From: Streptomyces sp. NRRL S-350
GTDB lineage: Bacteria; Actinomycetota; Actinomycetes; Streptomycetales; Streptomycetaceae
DNA length: 64,000 nucleotides
Direction of reading: 5' to 3'
NCBI RefSeq assembly: GCF_000719705.1
Contig: NZ_JOHO01000017.1
Span: forward strand, 57,113-121,112
Of the stretch, positions 8,527 through 16,579 are shown one piece after another; within the stretch, counting starts at the first letter, position 1; every line of letters starts with the position of its first letter. The position numbers were made by a program, and so were the translations under genes. The notes below the pieces were generated by a model. That model was not told the origin of the DNA. It was given only the letters and a program-made list of their open reading frames with translations, and did not search any database.

Positions 8527-9395
8527 GCGGCCAGCCGGGCGATCTGCCCGCGCTCCAGCGCCGCGTAGACGGTTCCGTCCGGGGCGACGGCGATGCCGTG
8601 GGGTTCGCTGCCCTCGCCCGGGACGGGGTGCCCGTCGAGGTGCCCGTCCGGGGCGAGCACCCCGATCCGGCCGGCGCCCCACTCGGTGAACCAGAGCCGG
8701 CCGTCCGGCCCCGCCGCGATCGCGTGCGGTTTGGCGGCCCGGTCGGCCAGCGGGTGCTCCGTCACCCGGCCGTCCACGGTGATCCGCCCGACCAGGCCGC
8801 CGCCGATGCCGACGTACCACAGCGCCCCGTCCGTCCCGGTGGTGATGCCGACCGGAGCGGTGCCCCCGGTCGGCAGCCGGTGGACGGTCACCTCCCCGTC
8901 GACGGCGATCCGGGCGACGGCGTCGGCCTGGTTGAGGGTGCACCACAGGGCGCCGTCCGGCCCGGCCGTGATCAGCGAGGGGAACGCCCCGGCGACGGGC
9001 AGCGGATGCTCCGTCACCTCGCCGTCCACGGTGATCCGTCCGATCCGGTTCGCGTTCATCTCGGTGAACCACACCGCCCCGTCCGGCCCTGCGGTGATCC
9101 CGTACGGCCCGGCGTCCGCCGTCGGCAGCGCGAAGGAGTCCGCCTTGCCGTCCCCGTCGATCCGCCCGATCCGGTGGTCCCGCATCCGGCTGAACCACAT
9201 CGCCCCGTCGGGGCCGGCCGTGATCACGGCCGGCCCGCACCCGGGCGCGCCCAGCCCGTGCCGCTCCACCGTGCCGTCGGCCGCCAGTCGCCCCACCTCC
9301 CCGGAGTGCACCAGCGTGAACCACACGCCCCCGTCGCCTCCGACGGCCACCCCGTACGGTCCGGCCCCCGGCTCGGCCACCTCGAAGAGTTCCAT
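8517..9395 (-). CDS. vgb: Virginiamycin B lyase-like seven-bladed beta-propeller
   Basis: A 292-residue protein of repeats of about 42 residues with the consensus GPYGITAGPDGAVWFTE, six to seven copies, matching the beta-propeller of Vgb, the lyase that linearises type B streptogramins by C-O bond cleavage (family length about 290-300). No signal peptide is seen, so the protein is cytosolic. Homologues in streptomycetes are often annotated as Vgb without proof of antibiotic activity; some may hydrolyse other lactones. I did not verify the catalytic His and Glu residues. Start ATG 9395. Single gene, convergent with the GAF gene and overlapping its end by 10 bp. Confidence 0.8.
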   Translation of the reverse strand: MELFEVAEPGAGPYGVAVGGDGGVWFTLVHSGEVGRLAADGTVERHGLGAPGCGPAVITAGPDGAMWFSRMRDHRIGRIDGDGKADSFALPTADAGPYGITAGPDGAVWFTEMNANRIGRITVDGEVTEHPLPVAGAFPSLITAGPDGALWCTLNQADAVARIAVDGEVTVHRLPTGGTAPVGITTGTDGALWYVGIGGGLVGRITVDGRVTEHPLADRAAKPHAIAAGPDGRLWFTEWGAGRIGVLAPDGHLDGHPVPGEGSEPHGIAVAPDGTVYAALERGQIARLAAQA

Positions 9396-9441
9396 GCCAC
9401 CCCGTCCCCAGTTATCGCGACTTCTGTCGCATTAGCGATGT

Positions 9442-10581
9442 TCACACATCGGCCCCCGGCCTGGCAACCGGCTCCTCACCCCCACCGCCCGCCCGCTCCG
9501 GCACACCCCGGAGCACCGAGACGATGCCCGTCGCCGCCGCGCAGGCCGGGACGGCGAGGAGGGCGCCGATGATCCCGGCGATGCCCGAGCCGGCCACCAC
9601 GGCGACCATGATGGTGGCCGGATGCAGTTCGACCGTGCGGCTCTGGATGACCGGCTGGAGGATGTTGCCCTCGATCATCTGCACGGCGAGCACCACGCCG
9701 AGGGCCCACAAGGCCGTGCCCAGGCCGCCGTCGGCGAGGGCGACCAGGACGGCGACCGTGCCGGACAGGAAGGCGCCGACGAAGGGGATGTAGGCGCCCA
9801 TGAAGACCAGGGCGCCGAGCCCGGGCGCGCCGGGCACGCCGAGGGCGAGCAGGCCGATGGTGATGAAGACCGCGTCGATCAGGGCGATCAGGGTGGTGCC
9901 GCGCATGAACCCCGCCATCGCGTCGAACGCGCGCTCCGCACAGGCGATCACGGTCTCGGCGCTGCGCTCGGGCAGGTACGAGCGGATGGCGTCGCCGGTG
10001 CGGTGGCCGTCGCGGAGGAAGAAGAAGACCAGGGCCAGTGAGAGCACCCCGCCGGCGATCACCTGGGTGAGCAGGCCGAGTCCGGACAGCACGCCGCTGG
10101 TGAGGGCGGAGACGAGCGAGTTGGTCTCGCCCTTGGCGTTGTCGAGGGCGTGCCGGATCTTCGCCCCGAGCGGCCCCAGCCACTGGGACAGCCGCTGACC
10201 GGACTCCTGCAGCGAGGTCGCGATCTGCGGGGAGCTGTGCACCAGGGAGTTGACCAGCAGCGCGATCACCCCGCCGACCGCGACCACCAGCACCACGCAG
10301 GTCAGTCCGGCGGCCAGGCCGCGGCCGACGCCGCGCCGGACCAGCCAGGGCACCACCGGGTGGAGCAGCGAGGCCCCGAGCAGCGCCAGGATGAACGGCA
10401 CGGTGGCGGCCCGCAGTTCGACCAGCGCGAAGACCACGAGCGAGGCGACGGCGATCAGCAGGATCACGGCCGCCGACCAGGCCGCCGCCTGCCGCAGCGC
10501 GGGCGGCAGCATCTGGTCCGGCCTGCGGTGGTCGGGCCGGCCGTCTTTCCCACCGGGCGGGCGCTCCACCGACACGGTCAC
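9442..10581 (-). CDS. AI-2E family (UPF0118) transporter
   Basis: A polytopic membrane protein of up to 379 residues with about eight hydrophobic segments and the family's conserved central region (GVLSLALVFFFLRDG and GALVFMGAYIPFVGAFLSG). The family exports small molecules or ions; autoinducer-2 transport is known only for a few members, so the substrate here is open. The GTG at 10581 overlaps a GGAGG; the second GTG, three codons in, sits five bases after that GGAGG and may be the true start. Upstream 90 bp hold nothing recognisable. Confidence 0.85.
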   Translation of the reverse strand: MTVSVERPPGGKDGRPDHRRPDQMLPPALRQAAAWSAAVILLIAVASLVVFALVELRAATVPFILALLGASLLHPVVPWLVRRGVGRGLAAGLTCVVLVVAVGGVIALLVNSLVHSSPQIATSLQESGQRLSQWLGPLGAKIRHALDNAKGETNSLVSALTSGVLSGLGLLTQVIAGGVLSLALVFFFLRDGHRTGDAIRSYLPERSAETVIACAERAFDAMAGFMRGTTLIALIDAVFITIGLLALGVPGAPGLGALVFMGAYIPFVGAFLSGTVAVLVALADGGLGTALWALGVVLAVQMIEGNILQPVIQSRTVELHPATIMVAVVAGSGIAGIIGALLAVPACAAATGIVSVLRGVPERAGGGGEEPVARPGADV

Positions 10582-10671
10582 CTCCGCCGGGGGTCAGGGG
10601 TCGAAACCGCCCCAGCTCAGCAGAGCGGCCGACGACGCGCCCGTCGAGTCACCGGCAAGCACCCGAACGGG

Positions 10672-11838
10672 CTACGGCGGCTCCTCGATCCGGACCGCGC
10701 CGCGTTCACCGGCCCCGCCTCCACCGGCCGCGGGCCCGCCCGCGCCGCGTTCGCCGCCGCACCGGCCGGCGAAGGCCGCCACCCGCTCGGCCTCGGCCTC
10801 CGCCGCCTGCCGGTCGGCCCGCCGCAGCGGCGCGAACGGCCTGACGACGACGTCCTGGTCGTCCGTCAGCCGCCACGTCCCGGCGACCAGCCCGTCCACC
10901 AGCAGCGTCCCGGCCACGAGCCCGTTCGGGGTCATGACCCTCCCCCGGTACTCCTCCGGCAGTACTCGGCTGCGGTCGGCGTGGGAGAGCAGCAGGTTGT
11001 CGAACGGGGCGACCAGCCGCACCGGCGCCGGGGTGTCCCCGTCCGGCCGGGGCGCGTCCGGCAGGTCGTACAGCAGCCGGCCCTGCTCGTCCCGGAAGGC
11101 GAGCAAGCGGGGTGCGAGCCGCTTCAGCACCGGGCCGAGCCGGCTGAGCCCGGACCACTTCTGCAGGTCGGCGACGGTCGCCGGGCCGAAGGCGGCGAGG
11201 TACCGCAGGGTCAGGTCGTCCGGCGAGGGCGCCGGGTCGAGCGGGCGGCCGAGCCAGGCCTCGGCGGTGGTGTGCGCGGCGGGCCCGCCGCGCCCCCACA
11301 GGCCGCGCGGTGGCACCTGGACCAGGGGCAGCCGGCTGCGGGCGGCCTGGGCGAGCGCGGCCGGGTGGCGGTCGGGGCGGGTGGCGGCGAGCAGCGCGCC
11401 GAGTTGCCGGAAGGTGCGCGGTTCCGCTTCGACCAGGTCCCGGGCCTCGGCGGCCAGCGCGTCGAGGTCGAGCCCGGCGAGCCGTGTGCCGAAGGCGGTG
11501 CGCAGGCCGTGGTCGAGGACGGGTTGGAGGAGCGGGCGCAGGGCGAGGCAGTCGTCGGCGGTGACGAGGTGGAGGGTGCCGCGGTGGAGGGCGGTCCGAA
11601 CCACTGCCCGCTGCTCGATCAGGGTGCTCAGCGGCTCCGGCGTGAAGCCGTCGAGCCGGGCGAGCAGCCCGAGGTAGGGCGGTTGGGGTGCGGCCTGGGC
11701 CTGGAGGCCGACGAGGTGGTGGACGAGCTCGGCGGGCGTCCGGCGGGTGCGGGCGAGCAGGTGCTGACGGGCCAGCAGGGCCCGGCCGAGGGCCCGTCGC
11801 CCCAGCACCGGCCCGGTCGCGGTGCCGGTCCCGGTCAC
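10672..11838 (-). CDS. AlkZ-like winged-helix DNA glycosylase family protein
   Basis: A 388-residue protein of the winged-helix AlkZ/HTH_42 family. The N-terminal region reads HHLVGLQAQAAPQPP, carrying the Gln-x-Gln motif that in AlkZ is catalytic for removing interstrand crosslinks and alkylated bases. The central part has the family pattern RYLAAFGPATVADLQKWSGL. I chose GTG 11838, overlapping the GDPD stop as GTGA; the reading frame stays open further upstream, but there the translation is an Arg/Pro/His-rich shadow of the GDPD gene. The C-terminal 25 residues are Gly/Ala-rich. Actinobacteria often carry several paralogues, some linked to self-resistance against DNA-damaging metabolites; no such cluster is visible here. 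Confidence 0.8.
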   Translation of the reverse strand: MTGTGTATGPVLGRRALGRALLARQHLLARTRRTPAELVHHLVGLQAQAAPQPPYLGLLARLDGFTPEPLSTLIEQRAVVRTALHRGTLHLVTADDCLALRPLLQPVLDHGLRTAFGTRLAGLDLDALAAEARDLVEAEPRTFRQLGALLAATRPDRHPAALAQAARSRLPLVQVPPRGLWGRGGPAAHTTAEAWLGRPLDPAPSPDDLTLRYLAAFGPATVADLQKWSGLSRLGPVLKRLAPRLLAFRDEQGRLLYDLPDAPRPDGDTPAPVRLVAPFDNLLLSHADRSRVLPEEYRGRVMTPNGLVAGTLLVDGLVAGTWRLTDDQDVVVRPFAPLRRADRQAAEAEAERVAAFAGRCGGERGAGGPAAGGGGAGERGAVRIEEPP

Positions 11839-12545
11839 GGCCGGCTGTCCAGCACCGAGCGCAGGGTGCCGATCCGGTTGGTGGTGATGGCGGCGACCCC
11901 CGCGTCGCGCAGTCGGCGCATGGTGCGGCGCAGGTCGGCGGTCCAGGTGGAGACGGCGAGTCCGGCGTCCGCGGCGGCGGCGGTGAGCTCGGGGGTGACG
12001 AGGCCGAAGGGCGGGTTGAGGTAGCGCGGGCGCAGGTCGTCGAGGAGGGCGCGGGCCGGCAGCCGGGGCTGTTTCCAGGTGAGCGCGATCTCGGCGTCCG
12101 GGGTGAGCTCCCGCACGGCGAGCATGGCGGTGGCGGGGCCGCAGAAGGCGACGCACCGCTCGGCGCCGAGCGAGGTGACCTCGGACCAGGTGGCGGCGGC
12201 CGGCCCGGGGTCGTCCAGGTCGATCAGCAGCCGGCGGCCTCCGGCTGCGGCCACGGCCTTGATCGCCTCGGCCAGGGTGGGGACGGCGTGCGGGCCTTGG
12301 CGGAGTTCGTCCAGTTGCGCGGCGGTGATCCTGCCGATGGCGCGCGGGTCGCCCCAGAGCCGTTCCAGGGTGCGGTCGTGCAGCAGCACGGGCACCCGGT
12401 CGCGGGTGAGCCGGACGTCGACCTCGACGGCGTCGGCTCCGGCGGCGAGCGCGGACTCGACGGAGCGCAGGGTGTTCTCGCGGTGGCGGTACGGGTCGCC
12501 TCGGTGGGCGACGGCGAGCACCCGGGGGCTGCGGTCGGTGTTCAT
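11835..12545 (-). CDS. Glycerophosphodiester phosphodiesterase
   Basis: A 236-residue GDPD family TIM barrel that hydrolyses glycerophosphodiesters to sn-glycerol 3-phosphate and an alcohol. Active-site residues are visible: His14-Arg15 and Glu23-Asn24 (AHRGDPYRHRENT), Glu41 and Asp43 (AVEVDV) and His56 (PVLLHD). No signal peptide is present, so the enzyme is cytosolic. Translationally coupled to the downstream AlkZ-like gene by a four-base overlap. Upstream, 9 bp separate it from the MerR-TOBE gene, so a three-gene transcript is likely although the functions do not obviously relate. Confidence 0.87.
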   Translation of the reverse strand: MNTDRSPRVLAVAHRGDPYRHRENTLRSVESALAAGADAVEVDVRLTRDRVPVLLHDRTLERLWGDPRAIGRITAAQLDELRQGPHAVPTLAEAIKAVAAAGGRRLLIDLDDPGPAAATWSEVTSLGAERCVAFCGPATAMLAVRELTPDAEIALTWKQPRLPARALLDDLRPRYLNPPFGLVTPELTAAAADAGLAVSTWTADLRRTMRRLRDAGVAAITTNRIGTLRSVLDSRP

Positions 12546-12554
12546 CGCTTCCTC

Positions 12555-12971
12555 TCAGCGCCGTTCGATCATCACATTGGTGGACTTGATGACCGCCGTG
12601 GCGGGTGCGCCGGGCACCAGGTTCAGTTCCTCCGCCGACTCCCGGCTGATCAGCGACACCACCCGGAACGGCCCGGCCTGGACCTCCACCTGCGCGGCCA
12701 CGTCGCCGAGCACCACCTGGGTGACGATGCCGGGGAAGCGGTTGCGGGCCGAGGACGGGCGGCCCTCCGCCTCCGCGGTCTCCGGCCGGGCCAGCTCCCG
12801 GGCGAAGGCGGCCAGCTCGGCACCGGGGATGATCCGGTGCCCGTGCTCGTCCCGCGCGGCGGCGACCCGGCCGGCGTCCACCCAGCGCCGCATGGTGTCG
12901 GCGCTGACGCCGAGCAGCGCCGCGGCCTCGCCGATGCGGTACGGGTTGGCCGGCACCTCGGGCTGGCCCAT
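12555..12971 (-). CDS. MerR/excisionase-type HTH protein with TOBE (molybdate-binding-like) domain
   Basis: A 138-residue protein with an N-terminal helix-turn-helix (YRIGEAAALLGVSADTMRRW, residues about 9-30) and a C-terminal single TOBE domain (about 70-138: GIVTQVVLGDVAAQVEV, ending ATAVIKSTNVMIER). TOBE domains bind molybdate or tungstate, so it looks like a ModE-like sensor with a different HTH. In many actinobacteria such genes precede modABC transport genes; here it stands before GDPD and AlkZ-like genes and no molybdate transporter is present. ATG 12971 with CAGGAG seven bases upstream is preferred; upstream in-frame sequence is low-complexity. Confidence 0.8.
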   Translation of the reverse strand: MGQPEVPANPYRIGEAAALLGVSADTMRRWVDAGRVAAARDEHGHRIIPGAELAAFARELARPETAEAEGRPSSARNRFPGIVTQVVLGDVAAQVEVQAGPFRVVSLISRESAEELNLVPGAPATAVIKSTNVMIERR

Positions 12972-12988
12972 GTGCGACTCCTGACGGT

Positions 12989-13060
12989 GGTTCGAGGGAC
13001 GTCGGGGAACTTCAGGGGACTTCCGGAAACTGCGGGGAACTCCGGGGAGCTCCACGGAGC
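12989..13060. repeat. Imperfect direct repeats upstream of MerR-TOBE gene
   Basis: Four to five loosely related copies of a unit near CGGGGAACTTC/CCGGGGAGCTCC lie just upstream of the MerR-TOBE start. They could be binding sites for the gene's own product or simple sequence decay products; spacing is about 13-15 bp. Confidence 0.4.
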
Positions 13061-13157
13061 AGGGCGGGCGGACGGCCGCCCGTGCCCCCGCCGCCATCCT
13101 GCCGCACCGGCGGCGCGACCGGGGAGGCCAGGGCCCCCGCGGCCGGCGCCGGCGCGG

Positions 13158-14342
13158 CTACGGCTCGCCGAAGAGGTCCCGCCGCACCGCGTCCCCGGCG
13201 ATCAGCACCGCCCCCGCGAGCACCGCTCCGCCGCCCGCCGTCCCGGCCCGCACCTCGGTGCTCAGCGGGGAGAGCCGGGCCAGCCGGCGCTCGACCCGGC
13301 CGGCCAGCGCGGCGCCGCCGGCCCGGCCGGTCTCGCCGCCGAGCACCACGCAGCCGGGGTCGAGCACGACGCAGACGCCGGCCGCGCCGATCGCGATCCG
13401 CTCGGCCAGTTCGTCCAGGAACCGCCCGCCCGCCTCGCCCGCGTCCAGGGCGGCGCGGACGGCGGCCTCGGCGGCGGGCGCGTCCCCGGCCGGATCGGCG
13501 GGCAGCCCGTGCTCTCGGGCCAGGGCGCAGATCGCCGCGCTGCCGACCAGGCCGTGGAAGCCGCCCTCGCAGCCGTCGGCGCTGGGCAGGCCGACGGTGC
13601 CGGGGACGGGCAGGAAGCAGATCTCGCCGGTGCCGCCGGAGGCGCCGCGGCGCAGCCGCCCGTCCAGGATGACGGCGGCGCCGACGCTGTGGCCCAGCCA
13701 CATCAGCACGAAGGTGTCGCGGTCACGGGCGGCGCCGATCCGGTGTTCGGCCCGCCCGGCGAGGTTGACCTCGTTCTCAAGGATGACCTCGGTGCCGGGC
13801 AGTTCCGTCAGTGCCGCGTGGAGTTCGGCGTGCCAGGCGGGGAGCTTGCCGGTGCTCCGCAGCCGCCCGGTGGCGGGGTCGACCAGTCCGGGGGCGCCGA
13901 CCGCGACGGTGTGCAGCCGTTCGACGCCGACTCCCTGCGCGGTCTCCAGCAGGGTGGCGGTGACGGCGGCGGCGGTGCCGGGCGTCCCGCCGCCCTCGAC
14001 CGGCACCTCGGCGGTGGCGAGGGTCCGCCCGGCGAGGTCGGCGACGACGAGGGAGACGCCGCCGGAGCGGACGTCGAAGGCGGCGATGTGCGCCCGGGAG
14101 GCGGCCAGGCCGTAGAGCCGGGCGTTGGGGCCGCGCCGCTGTTCGCCGCGTTCGCCGACGAGGGCCACCAGGCCGGTGCGCTGGAGGCGTTCGAGCAGGT
14201 CGGCGACGGTCGGCCGGGACAGGCCGGTGAGGTCGCGCAGCTCGGTCGCGGTCAGGGGGCCCTGTTCGAGCAGGAGGTTGAGCGCCAGCCGGTCGTTGAT
14301 CGCCCGGGCGGTGCTCGGCGTGGCCGTACGCGCGCTGGTCAT
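13158..14342 (-). CDS. ROK family transcriptional regulator
   Basis: A 394-residue ROK (repressor, ORF, kinase) protein. Residues about 20-75 form a winged helix-turn-helix (LTATELRDLTGLSRPTVADL). The rest is the sugar-kinase-like fold with an N-terminal phosphate-binding region (AAFDVRSGGVSLVVAD) and the sugar-binding part. The usual ROK zinc motif with Cys-x-Cys-x4-Cys is weak: only GCEGGFHGLVG is seen in that area. ROK regulators respond to sugars or sugar phosphates. It is divergent from an MFS gene, with a perfect inverted repeat in the 114-bp spacer, so it probably controls that transporter and itself. Confidence 0.85.
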   Translation of the reverse strand: MTSARTATPSTARAINDRLALNLLLEQGPLTATELRDLTGLSRPTVADLLERLQRTGLVALVGERGEQRRGPNARLYGLAASRAHIAAFDVRSGGVSLVVADLAGRTLATAEVPVEGGGTPGTAAAVTATLLETAQGVGVERLHTVAVGAPGLVDPATGRLRSTGKLPAWHAELHAALTELPGTEVILENEVNLAGRAEHRIGAARDRDTFVLMWLGHSVGAAVILDGRLRRGASGGTGEICFLPVPGTVGLPSADGCEGGFHGLVGSAAICALAREHGLPADPAGDAPAAEAAVRAALDAGEAGGRFLDELAERIAIGAAGVCVVLDPGCVVLGGETGRAGGAALAGRVERRLARLSPLSTEVRAGTAGGGAVLAGAVLIAGDAVRRDLFGEP

Positions 14343-14367
14343 GGCCGCTCATCTTTCCAGAGTGTTT

Positions 14368-14390
14368 CTATCAGGATCCCTTCCTGATAG
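14368..14390. promoter_or_regulatory. Inverted repeat, probable ROK operator
   Basis: CTATCAGGA and its exact reverse complement TCCTGATAG are separated by 5 bp. The site lies 26 bp before the ROK start and 67 bp before the divergent MFS start, in a relatively AT-rich patch unlike its surroundings. Position and symmetry fit an operator that controls both genes; the binder is inferred. Confidence 0.7.
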
Positions 14391-14456
14391 TTTATCGAAC
14401 CGTCCACCCACCGGGCACCGTCGCGCCCCGCACCGCGCGACCGGGAGGGAACCCCG

Positions 14457-15698
14457 ATGAGCCACACCACCGCACCACCACCGCAACCGCCGGCCACCCC
14501 GCGCCGGGCCCGGGCGAGCATCGCCCTCGTCTTCGGCGTGCACGGCGCCGTCAGCGGCAGCTTCGTCACCCGCATCCCCTGGATCCAGGACCGCCTCGAC
14601 CTCTCCGCCGGCCAGCTCGGCCTGGCCCTGGTCATGCCCGCCATCGGCTCCTCGCTCGCCATGCCCCTCGCCGGGCGCGTCGTCCACCGCCACGGCGGGC
14701 GGGCGGCGGTCCGCGGGCTGATCTCCCTCTGGTGCCTGGCCCTGGCGCTGCCCGCCCTCGCCCCCTCCCTGCCGGTGCTGTGCGCGGCCCTGCTCGCGTA
14801 CGGGGCCACGGCCGGGATGGCGGACGTCGCGATGAACGCGCAGGGCGTGGAGATCGAGGAACGGCTCGGCCGCTCGATCATGTCCGGCCTGCACGGGATG
14901 TGGAGCGCCGGCGGCCTGCTCGCCTCCGGGTTCGGGATCCTCGCCGCCCACCTGGACCTCGACGCCCGGCTGCAGCTGGCCGGCACCGCCCTGGTCCTGC
15001 TCGCACTCGCCCAGCCGGTCTGCCGGGGCCTGCCGGACCTGCGGGCCCGGGAGGGCGCGCAGGAGCCGCCGCGCTTCGCGCTGCCGCCGCGCAGCTCGCT
15101 GGTGATCGGGCTGGTCGGCTTCTGCGCGGTCTTCGCCGAGGGCGCGTCGATGGACTGGAGCGGCGTCTACCTGCGGGACGTCACCGGCGCCTCGACCACC
15201 CTCGCGGCCGCGTCGTACACCGCCTTCTCGCTGACCATGGCGGTCAGCCGCCTCGCCGGGGACGCCGCGATCCGCCGCCTCGGCGCCGTCCGCGCCACCC
15301 GGCTCGGCGGTGCCGTCGCCACCGCCGGGGGCCTGCTGGTGGTCGCCGCCGACAGCCCCGCCCTGGCCATCCCCGGCTTCGCGCTCATCGGCATCGGCAT
15401 CGCCGTCATCGTCCCGCTCGCCTTCGCCGCCGCCGGCCGGATCGGCACCGACGCCAGCCAGGCCATCGCAGGGGTCGCCACCGTCACCTACACCTCCGGC
15501 CTGATCGCGCCCGCGGTGATCGGCGCCCTCGCCCAGGCCACCTCGCTGACCGTCTCCTTCGGGCTGGTCACCGCCCTCGCCTTCGCGCTGCTGCTGAGCG
15601 CCGGGGCGTTGCGCCGGGCCGAACCGAACTCCACCGCCGTCGCCGCGACCGCGCCGGGAGCGGAGAACCGCGCCGGAAAGGACCTCTCCGCGATATGA
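14457..15698 (+). CDS. MFS transporter controlled by divergent ROK regulator
   Basis: A 413-residue major facilitator superfamily protein with about 12 hydrophobic segments. The N-terminal pattern GSFVTRIPWIQDRLDLSAGQLG and the conserved ADVAMNAQGVEIE segment resemble the FucP/YbjJ-type MFS group rather than drug/H+ antiporters. The first helix follows about 22 polar residues. Start ATG follows GGGAGGGAACCCCG, a plausible binding site. With a ROK regulator next to it, uptake or export of a sugar or sugar derivative is likely, but the ligand cannot be read from the sequence. The C-terminus ends in a short polar tail. Confidence 0.82.
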   Translation: MSHTTAPPPQPPATPRRARASIALVFGVHGAVSGSFVTRIPWIQDRLDLSAGQLGLALVMPAIGSSLAMPLAGRVVHRHGGRAAVRGLISLWCLALALPALAPSLPVLCAALLAYGATAGMADVAMNAQGVEIEERLGRSIMSGLHGMWSAGGLLASGFGILAAHLDLDARLQLAGTALVLLALAQPVCRGLPDLRAREGAQEPPRFALPPRSSLVIGLVGFCAVFAEGASMDWSGVYLRDVTGASTTLAAASYTAFSLTMAVSRLAGDAAIRRLGAVRATRLGGAVATAGGLLVVAADSPALAIPGFALIGIGIAVIVPLAFAAAGRIGTDASQAIAGVATVTYTSGLIAPAVIGALAQATSLTVSFGLVTALAFALLLSAGALRRAEPNSTAVAATAPGAENRAGKDLSAI

Positions 15699-15737
15699 CG
15701 GGGAACTCCTGAGCGGCTCGGCCGCGGGCCTCGCCGA

Positions 15738-15763
15738 CCGCCGGGCGCAGCCGCGCCCGGCGG
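15738..15763. terminator. GC hairpin downstream of MFS gene
   Basis: Perfect 11-bp arms (CCGCCGGGCGC and its complement) around a four-base loop, 40 bp after the MFS stop. No T-tract follows, as is usual in streptomycetes. Confidence 0.55.
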
Positions 15764-15930
15764 CGGCACTCCCCACCGGCCACCCCGGGACTTTCCTCAC
15801 CTCCGGGACGCCCCGCACAACCTCTCCGCGCCCCCGGCCGTCGAACACTGCGTCGCGGCCCGGGACTCCCGGCAACCCTGCCGGGTCTCCTCGCCGGTCC
15901 GCGCCGAACGGACCCACGGAGGTCGACCCG

Positions 15931-16485
15931 ATGACCCGTCGCACGCGGCCCGCCGCCGCCACCGCCCTCCTCGCCGCCGCCGCGGTGGCCCTCACCGCCC
16001 CGCCCGCCCCGGCGGCACCCGCGACCCCGGCCGCGGCCACGGACTTCGGCCCCGCCGAGATCCGCACCGGGATGTACCCCGGGACGAACGACCTCTGCCT
16101 GGAGGTCGCCGACTGGCGCACCGACGACGGCGCCCCGGTCCGGATCTGGACCTGCACCGGCGGCGACAACCAGAAGTGGACCCAGACCGCCGACGGCTGG
16201 ATCAACCTGCACAGCGGCAAGTGCCTGGAGATCCCCGCCTACGGCACCGACTGGGGCACCCAGGCCGACCAGTGGACCTGCGACGGGGGCTCCAACCAGA
16301 AGTGGAGCGACCCGCCCGCGAGCCACCCCGGCACCCCGCGCCGCATCGTGAACGCCTACAGCGGCCTCGTCCTCGACGTCGCCGGCGGCGCCCTGGCCGA
16401 CGGCACCCCGGTGATCCAGTGGGGGTACCACGCCGGAGCCAACCAGTTCTGGCACTACGACCCCGCGAAGGACCCGTACAGCTGA
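15931..16485 (+). CDS. Secreted ricin-type beta-trefoil lectin
   Basis: A 184-residue protein with a signal peptide (Arg-rich start, about 18 hydrophobic residues, cleavage near APAAP) followed by one ricin-type beta-trefoil domain. The three QxW-type motifs are visible: NQKW, NQKW and NQFW, with Cys pairs in the first two subdomains (LCLEVADW, KCLEIPAYG). The domain binds carbohydrates. Usually it is attached to a glycoside hydrolase; here it is free-standing, so a role in binding polysaccharide or cell-wall glycans is likely. ATG 15931 has GGAGG eight bases upstream. No transmembrane anchor. Confidence 0.87.
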   Translation: MTRRTRPAAATALLAAAAVALTAPPAPAAPATPAAATDFGPAEIRTGMYPGTNDLCLEVADWRTDDGAPVRIWTCTGGDNQKWTQTADGWINLHSGKCLEIPAYGTDWGTQADQWTCDGGSNQKWSDPPASHPGTPRRIVNAYSGLVLDVAGGALADGTPVIQWGYHAGANQFWHYDPAKDPYS

Positions 16486-16496
16486 GCCCGCCGCCA

Positions 16497-16547
16497 GGCG
16501 GGGGCGGACGCCGGGCGGGGGCGGACGCCGGGCGGGGGCGGACGCCG
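16497..16547. repeat. Three exact 17-bp tandem repeats
   Basis: The unit GGCGGGGGCGGACGCCG occurs three times without change at 16497, 16514 and 16531, just after the lectin stop codon and before the promoter of the next gene. Each copy contains a short self-complementary part. Recent slippage is the simplest explanation. Confidence 0.85.
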
Positions 16548-16579
16548 GGGCGCCCCGGCGCACCGGTTACGCTCGGGCG

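Noticed and set aside
11839..12156. N-terminal extension of the AlkZ-like protein
   Set aside because: Arg/His/Pro-rich shadow of the GDPD gene; the GTG 11838 overlap with the GDPD stop is a better start.
14349..16220. Long minus-strand frame across MFS and lectin genes
   Set aside because: Gly/Gln/Asp low-complexity shadow without domain signals.
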